A DNA stretch of 64,000 nt from Spongilla lacustris (taxonomy: Eukaryota > Porifera > Demospongiae > Spongillida > Spongillidae): assembly GCA_949361645.1 (NCBI GenBank), contig OX442418.1, forward strand, positions 7,629,376 through 7,693,375, read 5' to 3'. Positions 1 through 12,500 of this stretch are shown here, one piece after another. How positions within the stretch are numbered: position 1 is the first letter of the stretch; the number at the start of each line of letters is the position of its first letter. The notes under the pieces were generated by a model that did not search any database, was not told the DNA's origin, and saw only the letters and a program-made list of their open reading frames with translations. Made by a program: the position numbers and the translations under genes.

Positions 1-23
1 AACTAGACATTGTCATGCATGTA

Positions 24-128
24 GTAACATGGCCACTTCATAGTAACATGGCCACTTCATAGTAACATGGCCAATTCATAATAAAATCCATAGTAACTTG
101 GCCAAGTAAAATAGCCACTTCATAGTAC
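24..128. repeat. short tandem repeat, GGCCACTTCATAGTA type
   Basis: Three to four imperfect head-to-tail units of about 19 bases built on CATGGCCACTTCATAGTAA. Related units recur at 8395-8520, on the far side of the retroelements that fill 0.9-8.1 kb. No coding signal. Confidence 0.7.
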
Positions 129-136
129 ACAAGTAA

Positions 137-408
137 ATCAAAAACCTCTCTATCGAGATAGTAATATTGGTGGTATTTAGGATTGGTGGTGCAAAAAGCA
201 ATGAAACGAGGTACAGTATGCTAGAGTGAGGTTTGGTAGGATCCTACAACTAACTGTCAATGAAGAAGCCTATTTGCAAATGTAGGACTGTTTATAGTTG
301 TAGGATCCTAGCATACTTCACTTTAACATACTGTACCTTGTTTCGTTGCATTTTGCACCACCAATCCTACACACCACTAAACATTTTCTCGATAGAGATG
401 TTTTTGAT
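137..408. mobile_element. palindromic MITE-like element
   Basis: The bases from about 137 to 251 are repeated as an imperfect inverted copy at about 298-408, leaving a short spacer. The outer ends read ATCAAAAACCTCTCTATCGAG on the left and its near complement on the right. No coding capacity. This is the build of a foldback or MITE element; the target duplication is not clear. Confidence 0.65.
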
Positions 409-898
409 ATACTTCTTCCCCTAATTTTTTTTTTCTCCGCCAGGAGTGTTCAATATATGGCACGCTTAGATTTGTTTTATTACTATTGGTCCACATGCCG
501 TGCAGCCCTCGATAAGCCTACCTTTGTTCTAACCTCTTTGACTTGGTCACCTTTCCTGAATTAGAACCGCCTGTTGTATCTTTCAAATGTGTCTGTAGCT
601 GCATACGCGTAGTAAATGAAGACACGTGTGTGATGTCATATTGCATACTGCTAGGCAACCAAGAATCTCCACCGATAATGAATTTGCACCTGCTCGAGTT
701 ATTTCGCGGCATTTAATCACCAGCTAACAATTGTATGTGTTAACTGTTTTTTTTTTTGGTTTTTTTGGTTTTTTTGGTTTTAAATTTAACATTCCATAGT
801 TTTAATAATATATTATGGTACTCAATACATGTGACAGTTACATGAAAGGAATAAATGCACATTTATTATTATATACACTAAAGTAAGTCCTTTAACAG
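409..898. other. non-coding stretch with T-rich tract
   Basis: I see no supported gene here. It holds a T/GGTTTTTT-rich run near 746-780 that could be the copied tail of the retrotransposon which ends (on the - strand) at 899. Confidence 0.4.
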
Positions 899-3775
899 TC
901 ATGTTAACCTAGATAGGATAGCTCTACAGTTCGCCCTTACTAATGTCAACCCTAGGCGGCTGTACAGGCTAAAAATGGTCTTGGACTTTAGTTCATTATT
1001 CCTGATGGAGAGACGACCTGCAAGCTTTGATAATGCTGCCACTGCTTCAGCCCCCCAACACCCGTAGGTCTCAACAACAAGTGGGATACAAACCCACCCC
1101 AATTCATCACACTTTTTGTCGCTACTGTTGTGTTTTCTGTTCTCAGCCAACAGGGCTGCCGAACCCGCCGTCACGCTCGCTTCTAGCAGAACACTTGATT
1201 GTAGCGTAGACGTGACGGACAAGTCAAAACAGCCGGCTTGCCAAGGTCCCAGTTAGGAACAAGAACATCTGCTGGGCGGGATTGAGAATCAGATCCCGCC
1301 CCACAACCCATTTCCAGACGTGGACCCAAGCAAGCACGTTGGCAGAAGTCATAAAACACATCCCTGAGCTTATTGTGTCGCGAAACCACATCCCCTCCAT
1401 GTTTGCAAGTGAGGGAGTGATGGCCAAAGTCATCCAACACACAGGAAGGACAGTGAGGGCAACTTTGGCCTTGGACCATTGGAATACCCAACCACCACTT
1501 AAGTGCTACTTGAAACTCAGCAGGCTCCAAGTGGAGGTTGAGTCGTGGGGAGGGAGTGACTGACAGCCAAGCAGAGGCGCCCTGTCAGTCACAGATGCAT
1601 TGTGAAAAAGATTATTGAACTGTTGTTCTTCTATCTTGGAAGACAGAACCTTCTGTGAAAGAGGAGAATCACCTATAGACTCAGGGGTGAGAGAATCTTG
1701 GGGGTCTACTAAACTGTTGTAAAGGTGCAATGACAAGGATAAATACCTACCTGATGATGGAGAAAGGCCTGAGGACAAAAATGATGCAACGTAAGCTGCA
1801 GGAGAGTGGAAACTTAAGCTCCGAAGCCCTAAACCCCCTCTTTTCAAGCTCAGTTGAGCCTGTTGCCAGGTGGCAGCGGAAGCATCCACTGCAGTGCATT
1901 CCGAAAAGCATTGCTGCACACCATCATCAAACAAGGCAAAGGCCTCATTGACTAGGAAAGGTGGAGTGTTCCTAGCTAAGTGAACTAGTCTGCAATAGCT
2001 CCCACATTGCCTGAGAAGAAGTAGGGCCACCTGGGGGTCAATAGAACCCACAGCTTCTAACTCCTTTAGCAACTTGGAAGCCTCTGACTGTTTCTGCGCT
2101 ACAAACTTTGCGCAGAACACTAAATCCCCTATGGGGGCCCCCAGGATCTCAAAGTGTGGCACATTCGATCGCCTCATCTCCTCTGGGAAAGAACTTAGAT
2201 CCCTCAAACTGAACAACTCACATTTGGCGAAGTTGATATTGAGGCCGAGTGGTGGTCCGCGTTCTTGGATGATGGCGAGAACCCAAGTAATGGCTGCAAC
2301 GGGCCCTGCAACAACACCATCATCAATATACCAGTGGTGAAACAATAGCGATTCACAGTCAACATCCTCCGCAATTGCTGATATTATCTGTTGCAATACA
2401 AGACAAAAAAGAAGGGGACATAGGGGATCGCCTTGTTGTACACCTATTTCTGATGAAATAGTACCCAAAGAGTGCCACAAAGCGGGATGTTGCCCATAGC
2501 ACCATTGAGACCATGGGAGCAGCTCTGGAATGTGAAGGGCACAAGCATTCAGGATGGCCTGCCTTGATACCCGATTAAATGCATTGAGCAAATCGATCTT
2601 CAATACTGCAAAATCAACCTCCTGCCAATGTTCGTCCACACAGCTTCTGAGGCCATGAATAATCTTTTCTGCACCCCCTTGACAAGCTACCCCAAGTTGA
2701 AAAGGAGCGAGGAAGTCATGGGCCTTTGCCTTAGTCATGGAGCATAGACATTTCCCAACCAGACGCCGAATAGCCTCTCCAACTGCAATAGGCCGGATGT
2801 CGGGGGGGGGCAGTTGAGTTTGTTCTTCTCCAGTGCCACCAGGTTGCCCCCTGCAAGGAACCTAGCCACATGTACAGGAACCTTGCCCGAGATAAGCAAA
2901 TTAACCACCTCCCTAAGTACAGCACAGATCGGGAACTGAAGGGGAACCTCTGCTGCTTCTATCAGATGCTGTATGCGGAGACCTGAGGGGCCACACACTG
3001 TACCCTTTGGAAAGGAGTGCAATACGGCCATGATGTTGAAGTCTGGTGGAAGGTAAGGGGCAGCTAAGAGAGGTGCTGTGGGAGGAGTGGGAGGGGTTCC
3101 TTTGGGATGCTTAGAGACCAATAGATTCCATGTGGTGTTGTTGTCGGGGGCCAGGCCCGAAGAAGTTAGCGTCTGACAAGCCTTAGATAAAAGTCCCTCC
3201 CTAGCAAGAGAAACTGCTGTCTTGACACTTGAAGATTTGTGGTTAGAGGTAGGACGCATGGGGCCAGGGGAATGATTGGATGCTCTATTCCATAGTGCTC
3301 TAAACTCACCTTTGGACCATTGGGCGCATAGACGACTGATAGACACAGGCTTGTGATGTCTGCCTGCACGCTTTGGAGCAAGAAGAACACATTTAGGCAG
3401 CATTAGCAGCTTCAGCCAAGCATCCTCAGAGTTGTCATGCACAGCAGACCTCAAGGCAGAAGACAAAGCAAGAGCAAATGAAAGTCTGTCCTTCAAAGGG
3501 ATGTGCCGAACTGTACGGCCTGGTAGATTACACACAGATTCAAATGTGGGTAGGGGGAAAAGAGAAGGATCGGCTACTTGGACACCGAGAGGGGACAGAC
3601 TAGGAGGTGCAGCAGTGGCGTGTGTGCATTTGCGAAGATGAGAAGAATGGCGTGAATTAGCCACCAGCTGCTGACAATTGGGACAAACGATAAGATCTTG
3701 TTCTTGAAGCCAAGAGCCAGGTACTGCACCAGAGAAGAAACCTTGAGCATGTAAGGTCATATGTTGACGCCACAT
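899..3775 (-). pseudogene. R2/NeSL-type non-LTR retrotransposon, decayed
   Basis: Read on the - strand from 3775 down to 899. The order is a C2H2-like finger (CPNCQQLV...H..H/C near 3660), reverse transcriptase, then a CCHC knuckle and restriction-like endonuclease region. The RT core shows YIDD (about 2320) and QQGDPL (about 2435). The C-terminal part carries the knuckle motif CPSCVLDDFGHHSLTCKHGG and RPADVL...LGKPA, as in R2-like elements with a single ORF and C-terminal endonuclease. At least three frame breaks are visible: one at the G/C run near 2801-2811, one near 1510-1530 and one near 1190-1220, so the copy is dead. The clade (R2 versus NeSL/Utopia-like) is inference from domain order. 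Confidence 0.82.
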
Positions 3776-3879
3776 GGTGGGAGCAATGAGTTATTGGCAG
3801 CCTTGGACTGGACAGGATTTCTTATGGGGGTGTTGGCTAGAGGACGGAACTTCACCCTGCTCAGGTAGTACATCACGTA

Positions 3880-5860
3880 CATGTTACTGTGTTGGCAGTG
3901 GATCATTAGCTGTTAATTCCAAAATAGAAGAGTCTGGACTGGAATGGCCATTGCTAAGGCATGGTAGTGGAGCAAACAATGATGGAAAAGGTGTGTGTGG
4001 AGTCCAACCACAGAAACCTGAGGATACCTTTGTCAGCAACGGAGACAATAACAAAGGCCTTTTCCATAACTGCTATCAAGCCTACTGGATAAATCCGGAA
4101 ATTTACCAAAATGTTAGCAATTTTTTGCCCAAAGGACAGTCCGGCATGAAAACAATTGCTGAGAGAAGGCCCAGTTGTTTGTGCTAAGGCATCATAGACA
4201 ATCCGGAGCTTGTTTGTAGATTTGTCTTTTCAGATGTCACCATGAGGCAGATGGTGTAGTTTGCAGAGGTCCAAGGACCTTCCACAATCTCGTCGATGCC
4301 CTTGCTGATTTGGTCTTGAATTATGTTGTCATATTCACGGAGAATGTGTGGGGATTGTCTGAGCCTCTTTATCAGACTAAAAAGTCTTGTCTGGCATAAG
4401 TTGAAGTTGTCAGGCAGTGGTGGATGATCGCCGTTCCATGGAAGGTGTACACAGTTATCTGCCATTGCGGAACACGATGTACAGTGCAAACTCCTCATAT
4501 ACAGAGGATTCTTCAGCATTGATTGAGGTAGACCCACAAGACAACCCAGTAGCTGGTGCAGAGAGCATCCAACTGAGCTTAGTCTCAATGGCTGTGAGCC
4601 CATTTCCTTGCCGTGACCACCGACCTGTAACAGTAAAGGTCTGCACCACTAAGTATGCCAACATCCAAGCGGCTCTCCTTGTCATTGCAGTCTGCGAAGT
4701 TCAGTACAGACAAGTAGGGATACTGCCTTGATGCCAGGGTAATAGGCTGTCCGCACATAGGCTCCCAATGAGCAAGCAATGTCGACCGACGTCAGGGTTA
4801 TCTCATCTCCCCTTGCTCTGACACAGACATTGACAAGATCATATACTTGGAAAAGTCCAGCATCAGACCAAAATGTCTTCACCTCCAATGTCTTAGTCCT
4901 CTGTGTTGATAGCCAGAGGATGTCTCACAGTCTGTTCACCGCATATGACCTCTGGCTCCCGGTGTAAAAAATGATGCGTGTATTGTGAGCGACTGTTGGA
5001 TTGCCAGGCCAGTAGGAAAACTGGTGTCCTCACACCAACAAACATAGTCACTACTGCAAGCTGATTGATCAGGGATGTTTTTTTTTGATTTAGCTGATGA
5101 CTGTTTCGATCTCTGTGGGGCTATAGACAAATCGAAGTTACCAGTTCAAGATCCACTACAAATACTGACGCACGTGTCTTCCACATGCAGAACACCTAGG
5201 GGATGAGTGATACTCTCTGGCATTGTGATTCTGTTAATGGCACATAAAACACCTTCCATTCTTCATCAAGATGCTCTTCCTCTCTTCTATGTCTGTCGCT
5301 TGCGTGCAATGAGCTGGCTGATGATACTGTTCGCAGTAGCAAAAGTTCCATGGTCAGATCTAGCGCCACTTGCTAATAGTGAAGCTATAGTGGAATTCCT
5401 AGCACTTGGCTTCTTGGTAACACTGGAATCTACTGCCCTTTTCCTAGCTTCTGTATCTCTCTCTCTCGATTATCTTCAGAATTGCTTCAAACTCCCATTT
5501 GTCATGTGGGACTTTCAGGCTGATGATGTGGCAAAGCTCTTGTGGAATCTTGCGCAGAAGAATTGAAAATAAAAAAACTGCCATCTAATGCAGGATCTAC
5601 ACCTAATGTCTTTAAGCTTCGTACTTGTGCTTCTACCTTGTCAAACAGATGTCGCAAGCCCTTTATATTGTGATGTGATGCAAGGTGCTTAAGATGAAGC
5701 AGTATATCCATGTGCTTGCTGATCTGCTGCTGGTTATTTCCAAATCTCTTCTTCAATAGCGCTATCGCTTCTTCATAATTTGACAATGTTATGGCTTCAG
5801 CAGCAATACCGTCCAAAGGCAGATAGATATGCAGGAGTACCAAGGTCCAAGTGACCACAG
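3880..5860 (-). pseudogene. BEL/Pao retroelement, gag-to-RT half (inverted)
   Basis: On the - strand, 5858-5502 encodes a gag-like segment of the Pao type (NYEEAIALLKKRFGN, then KHMDILL). From 4603 down to 4184 comes the start of the Pao reverse transcriptase (LPWNGDHPPLPDNF, then LREYDNIIQDQ). The RT reading continues in broken frames to about 4040 (FGQKIANILVNFR) and 3900. The region between (about 4600-5500) is where protease would be expected, but I could not recognise an intact active site. Many stops and frameshifts. The second half of the element lies at 5885-8110 on the opposite strand. Confidence 0.78.
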
Positions 5861-5884
5861 CTGATGATGAATTCTATGAAAGGA

Positions 5885-8110
5885 ACACACTGCATGGGTG
5901 TCTGCCATGTCAATTCAAGAAGTGCTTGGGGTCCAGTGGGATTGTACTACTGATCAGCTATCCTTGGATATTCATCATATCTATGAAGCAGCAAAGGGGG
6001 TAGAGCCTACTAAGCTGAATATAATTGGTGTTGTGTCTAGATTCTACGACCCTCTTGGGGTCCTGTCACCATTCACTGTCCTCTTTAAGATGCTACATGT
6101 ATTCCAGAAACTCTGCATCAAAATAGATACACTGTGATGAGCCGCTTACGGGTGAACTGCTGTTGGAATGGAAGAGGCTGCTAAACAACTTGAAGCAGGT
6201 TCAATGTGTCATCATTCCACACTGTTCCTTCAACATGGGGGAGAAGAGGAGATCCTTTAGTCTGATTGGATTCTGTGATGCTTCACTTCAAGCATGAAGC
6301 AGTTGTGTACCTTTGGGTAGAGGCTGGCAGCGGATGTTATGCGAGATTTGTTGTAGCGAAGAGTTTCTCCTATGCAAGACCACAGCATCCCTCGTTTGGA
6401 GCTACTGGGTGCACTTCTGGTATCTAGGCTCTTGGGCTCCATCACTGCACCTTCTCTCTTCACGGACTCCAAAATTTTGCTGTTTGTCGGTTAAGCTCTG
6501 TCGAATCTTGGAGACATTGCCCAGGAGAGGACAATCCTGCTGATCTACCATAAAGAGAGGTTGATCTAGCCACACACAGCAATGACCCATTGTGGTTGAA
6601 TGGATCTACCTGGTTAGGTGACATGACTGTGGAAGGTGTCGCAACTATGGAGGAAAAAAGGTCACACAAGGAGTGTATGACCGAACGTAAGGTCAAGATC
6701 CAATCCCAGTTCCGGGAGGCTATCAGCTTGTTGGTGACAAGTGGTCTTGAAACATTAATCTGTTGTGAGAACTATGGTTCCCTACAGCGACTTCTTTGAA
6801 AATCTGTAATGTGAAGGCCAAGGCTAAGGGGCAGGAAGCAGTTCAAAGCTCTGGATTGGATGCCAGTGGTATTGCTGCCTCAGAGCTCTACTGGATAAGA
6901 ACTTGTCAAGGCACTTTAATTTAGTTCAGGATGACAAGTTTAAAGAGTGGAAGTTGCAGTTTGGGCTGTTCTTGGACAATGTGGGGTTATTGAGGTGCAA
7001 AGGGAAGAATGATCTTATCAGAAAGTACAATACATCCAATACTTCTACCCAATCAGCATCACTTTGTGTCTCTTCAAGTATTGGACTGTCACAAACGCAT
7101 CATGCAGCATGATGGTGTAAATGAGGCATTAGCAGAGTTCAGGATGACATTCTGGATTGCAAAGGCGCTGAGTGTCATGAAGAAGTTACGTCAATGCACA
7201 ATTTGCACACAGTTCAATGGACGAGCATATAGTTCACCTGAATCCCCTCCAATGCCACAGTTTCGGATACAAGAATGTGCACAATTCTCTGTTGGACTGG
7301 ACAATGCTGGACCTGTGTATGTCAAGGACAAGGAAGTTGAAGTGAAGGTCTGGATTGCATTGTTCACATGTGGTGTTTGTTCCGCACATTACTACCCAAG
7401 TGTTTCTGAGATGCTTCAAACATTCTGCTACACTAAGGGGCACACCATTAAAGTTCATCCCTGATAAAGACAAGACAGCTAACAGTGAGTCACTTCATAC
7501 CAGAGTAACCCAGTTTTCAAGACCTTCTTTGTCCAGTTACACACACATTCAATGGTGTTTCAATGGGGAGAAGGCCCCGTGGTGGTGCGGGGGGTTTGAG
7601 CAATTTATTCGATTGTTGAAGAATTGCTTGAAGAAGGCTGTGGGTAATGCCATACCGACAATGGATGAACTGTCAATGATGATTGTAGAAGTGGAGGCAG
7701 TCTTGAATTCAAGGCCTCTTACATACATAGTAGCCAAAGAGATTGAAGACCCTCTAACTCCAGTAGGGCGTCGCTTAATCGGAACTACCAGATGCAGAGA
7801 CTATACTGGGGATGAATACTTCTTGGTACCTTGTGATTGCACTAGTATCACTGCCCGGATGGAACATATCCAATGGAGAGAGATGAATACATTGTTGGGG
7901 TGAGGGATATGTACAGATTCAACAATACACCAGGTATTGCACTGGTGGGTGACATTGTTCTGGCGCCTGATTAAGCCTACCCCAAAACGTACTGGAGATT
8001 GGGATGGGTGGAGAGACTTATCAAATTGTGAGATGTTCAAGTTGCATCGAGATAATGGACAACTACACTTATACGACCGGTTCAATTACTGTATCTGCTT
8101 GAAATAAATC
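5885..8110 (+). pseudogene. BEL/Pao retroelement, RT-C/RNase H/integrase half
   Basis: The + strand carries the downstream half of a Pao pol. The RT-connection signature VSRFYDPLGVLSPFTV is at about 6030-6080. RNase H-like pieces follow in mixed frames (GFCDAS near 6270, then LELLGALLVSRLL near 6400). An integrase H2C2 zinc region is at about 7040-7215 (C-x2-C as CTIC), and the core ends with WWCGGFEQFIRLLKNCLKK and VLNSRPLTYI near 7580-7730. The expected integrase acidic residues are not all visible, and stops break the frame. The central RT part with the YxDD motif is missing between the two halves. Confidence 0.78.
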
Positions 8111-8394
8111 ATGCAGACCATGAGAGGAAGCAGCATCTGAACCACTGAGGAGAGGAACCAAGCAGCAAGAAGTGTTGAGGTTACCTAGAAGAGCTGCAGA
8201 TCAATAGTATCTCAATGGAAAATAGTATCTCAATTGAAATAGACTAGTAGCCACTAGCCAATTGGGGGAGTGTCAGAACTTAATTAATTGCATTATGTTT
8301 GATTATGTCATTTTGTAGTGTAGTGCAAGTGTTCTTAATCAAGAAGTGAACTAAGTAGCGAGCGATCTCAGAAATCATAGCAGTTTGCCACATA

Positions 8395-8520
8395 TAAATA
8401 ACTTGGCCACTTCATAGTGCATGTACATGTAAGCAACCATATGGCCACTTCATACATGTAAGTAGCACGGCCACTTCATAGTACATGTGCATGTAAGTAA
8501 TATAGCCATATCACAGTAAC
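8395..8520. repeat. short tandem repeat, GGCCACTTCATAGTA type
   Basis: Four spaced units of the GGCCACTTCATA motif, separated by CATGTA-rich sequence. They belong to the same family as the array at 24-128. They could be arrays flanking the retroelement cluster or remnants of its ends. Confidence 0.6.
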
Positions 8521-8591
8521 TAGCACCTCTTTGTGGCCAACCTTCATAACTCCCCCTCCCTTTATTGCCCCACATGTTTTCATCTCATTAG

Positions 8592-8811
8592 GGTTGTTTA
8601 CCACGAGTTGGTGCTCACAACGAAAGAGTATATGAGGGAATCCACTGCAGTCGACCCCAAGTGGTTGGTGGAGTTTGCTCTAGCATTCTTCCGGTTCTCA
8701 GATCCAACAAAGCTGAGTAAGCGCAAGAGACAGGAAAGGATTGAGCCCCTGTACAACAGATATGAAGAACCCAACTCGTGGCGAATATCAAGCCAGAAGA
8801 TTCGAAAATGA
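8592..8811 (+). CDS. DHX8: terminal exon of DHX8/Prp22-like DEAH helicase
   Basis: An acceptor (CTCATTAG) opens an exon that reads to a TGA at 8809-8811. The peptide [16 protein letters not shown], then DPKWLVEFA and [16 protein letters not shown], is the conserved extreme C-terminus of DHX8/Prp22, a DEAH-box RNA helicase that releases mRNA from the spliceosome in the nucleus. It starts in the phase expected for the W-V-V-Y junction. No upstream helicase exon is found in the window; sequence to the left is retroelement-rich. Either the last intron exceeds 8.5 kb and the rest lies left of the window, or this is a detached fragment. The exon has no stop or frameshift, which favours a live gene. 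Recognition is by family memory, not alignment. Confidence 0.75.
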
Positions 8812-9546
8812 AGTGGTCATCTAATAGGGTGTCTTTTCCCCTTGTGTTTGAACCTGACATAAAAATGTTCAAATTGCCCTTTTTCTGGAGACAAGTAATT
8901 AATGTATTCCCTGGAGTGTACATGAGTGCAAATTGATTGCCAACATTGTTTTACCCACTGAAGTGGGCTGCTGGATTGAGGGTGCGTCCTGTCCACACTA
9001 GCTAATTAGTATTCATCGACCAAACCGAATCATGATAGAAAATGGCTGCTGTTTAATTGACTTTTGAGTTTGGAAGAAATTGGTGTGGGGGGCGGGGGGG
9101 AGGGGGCAGATGTGCAACGACAGCTCGATAGCTGCACGCGGATACGATCGTACGAGGTAGCAGTGTGTTCTAAAGATTAAAAAACTTAGTGCAGAAATAC
9201 AAAAAGGTTATAAGCATGCATGATCCATATACGAGACTCTAATGGAGGTAGTAATGGTGTACATGCAACAGGACAAGGCCACGTGTCCCTTTTTTTCTAA
9301 GGTGACTTTTGCGTAGCTCCATGTACGCCGTTAAGCAAATGTATCACTATGCCATCGATAATTTCCCAGCGTGTTTCATGTCAGTGAGACAGCGGCCATT
9401 CATTATCAGTATCGGCACGCCCACATCCATTCGGTTTGACTAATAGTGAACAAATACATCTAATTATACATGAATCATTGATTTTGTAGAGGAAAGGGCA
9501 CGAGGTCAACTTTTGAAGGGGAGTGGTTCCATAGCTGTGCTGCAAA
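8812..9546. other. intergenic region, DHX8 end to VPS41 start
   Basis: No supported gene. A G-rich run lies at about 9088-9107. The last 200 bases should contain the VPS41 promoter, but I see no clear TATA or initiator element. Confidence 0.4.
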
Positions 9547-12500
9547 ATGTCTAAGGTCAGCATTGATGAGGAAGATTGTTCCGACGGAAGCGGCAGTGAT
9601 GAAAACAGTGGCGAAGAGGAAGAAACCTCCACTGACAGCAACCCACCCGAAGACGATGACGAACCAATACTGAACTATAAGCGATTTGCCAAAGAAACAA
9701 TACACTCCATACACCAAGAAACCAAAAATGTTATCACTTGTATTGCTGTTCATGAAAAGGTTTGCTACGTTTGCTGTGACGCGTCAGCCCGCTGTTTGTG
9801 CTTTCACAAAATCATTTTTGGCTACCGGCGCCAGCATTAACGTTTTTTTTTTTTAAACTTTCAATACATACGTAGACATTCTTTGCATTATAGATACTGC
9901 TTGTCACCTTTGTGCGTCGTCTGTAGATGTGTATTTTAGTGTGATGTAAGCTTGGTTTGCTATGTAAATACATTCACCTGCCAGGCTGCCATATATACAT
10001 GTGTTTTGCACAGTGTATACTAGTTAGGTACATTTCTTATCAACATACTTGTGTACAAAACCCAATATTAACAATGCATTATTATAGAATGTGACAGTTA
10101 CATTTACACAACAGCAATTTTGTTGCCTTATCCATATGTTTACACCACTAAGACAATTTGCATCAGAGATAAACCAACCATCTACTATTACTGCTACATG
10201 TACCTCCTATATATAGTGTGATTCCTTCTGTTTCTGTTAGAAGTCAGTTTGCTATATTGCATTCAATGGCAAATGTTACATTATTTACAATGGGTACTTG
10301 TAGAACATATTTGTTAGCTCCATAAACCACTTTTGAATGCATATATTTTTCACTTAGTTTATTGCAGTTGGGACTGTTGCTGGTGTAATATACTTGCTTG
10401 ATCATACAGGAGTTTCGCTGGCTGGCAGAGATTATGCTCTTGTAAGTATTTAATGCAATTTGTGCCTGCACACCTTTCAATTGTATTGTATTGTCTCAAG
10501 CATTCAGCACAGGTTAATCAGATCTCAGTTGATCTGGAAGGTGAAATTTTGGCCAGTTGCTCTGATGATGGCAAGGCATGTTTGATATACTGTACTTTTT
10601 ACTTAACTGGTGGACATTGTAATTGGTGTAATCATATTCAATGCATATTTGACCTAAGTACTGCTCAAATAGTGCATTGACCTGTACATTTATTTATAGG
10701 GGGCTGAGGATCAGGCTTATGTAGTATGTGTAAGTCTTCTATTGACCTCCACCGCTCCTGTTTATAATGGTGCAATTATTGGTATAATATAATTGACCAA
10801 ATGCACTCTGCTAATTTAGTACATGTACATGTAAACATATATGGGGATATCAACTTGTTGGACTCAATATTTTATGTACATGTGTGTGAGTCCAATGAAA
10901 CATCTCAGCTGTTAGTGATCATTTGATTGCCTCTTCACTCCTCAGGTTTGTATAACTGGTCTGTTCAACAATAAGTACAACAATATCCTGATGTACGACA
11001 GGGCAGTTAAGGTACAACTACATAACATTTAGCTGTACTTGTATATTTTGTGTATTTCAGTGCATGTACACTTGAAATTAGGATATACATGTAAGTATAT
11101 GTAATTGTTGAGTGTATACATGTATTTCGGATAATGTGGGGTATTATTTTATTTGTACCTTATACTCGTGCAATCTTTTGTTTCCAAATGTCCTCATTTC
11201 TGTTATATAAACTCGATAGGCTAGAATAAAAGTGCTTCTAATCTGGTATAGACTATTGTATTTACATGTAAATACAGATGTACTATTGAAATAGCTATGA
11301 ATTAAGGCAACCTACTTCCCCACTTTCATATGGGGGCAGGTGACTAAATCATTGGCGCAAATCAAACAGGATTGCATGCATGTACATGTACTTTGTTTTA
11401 CTGTATCCTAGTAATAGATAGGTACTTGCACATCAATGTACGTACTGAATTTGCTGATGGTTTTGACATTTGTACCTTTGAGTTATTAGAAGCACTTTTG
11501 TGCTAACCTATCAGAGTTAAAATGTGTGTAGATTTGTAAACTAGTGGGTTAGAACACTTTGTACCCATGGCAAAACAAAACAAGAAAGAACATAAGGGGG
11601 CCACCAAAATTGTTTTGCACCGTACATATATGTATAGTCATCCTGGAAGGGTCATTGTCCCATATCTATACTGGATTGGTGTCGGATTGTACTTGTAAAG
11701 GAATATAATGTGCATACGTGTTTTTCAATTACAGTCAGTGGCAGTTCATCCTCATTTCAGCAAAGGAGCCAATCAAGTAGTAACTGGAACAGATAACAAA
11801 GTGAGCATGCATGTGGGGTGTAACTTATACCATCATTATTTTCATATCAGACAGGTCTTTCTTCACATCACCCACACTATGTATTTACTGTATGACCACT
11901 AAATTCAAATAATTTGACACAAACAATTGTTATGGCTTATGATCACACTCATAGTTCTTACATGTACATGTACCTTTATATTCTACCAGTTGATATTGAA
12001 ATGAGTAGTTCCATTATTAAATTGACATAGTATATAGTGCATACTAACAAATTCCAAACCCTAGAAAGCAGTGGGGGACCTACATGTTTGTTATGTTCCA
12101 CTGAAAATTTGTGCTTTTCTTAGAATATTTTTCCATCTCCATGTAGGGTAATGTAACATTCTCAAAACTAGTAGTTTATCAATAACACATAATAAATCAT
12201 CTTGGATCACTTTCATATATAAATTTGCAGCTCAGATGCAGAATATAATGTAGTTGGAAGGATATAGGAGATGAACTACTGTTCCACCTACATGTACATG
12301 TATGTGATAAATATCTTTCTAGCAATCGGTATCTGACAAATGAAATTATGAGCAAAACGACTTTAATTTTGGCTTGTGCATATTTTGATTTACATGTAAG
12401 CAAGAGGCATATTATACTGTATAATAAATTGACAGCACTGTTAGCAATATGCAGAATATAATGTAGTTGGAAGTACTGTATTGTACAATTAAGATAAATA

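Noticed and set aside
24..8520. Similar GGCCACTTCATAGTA arrays considered as LTRs of the BEL element
   Set aside because: They are short tandem units without TG...CA ends, and the element between them is itself inverted, so LTR status is not supported.
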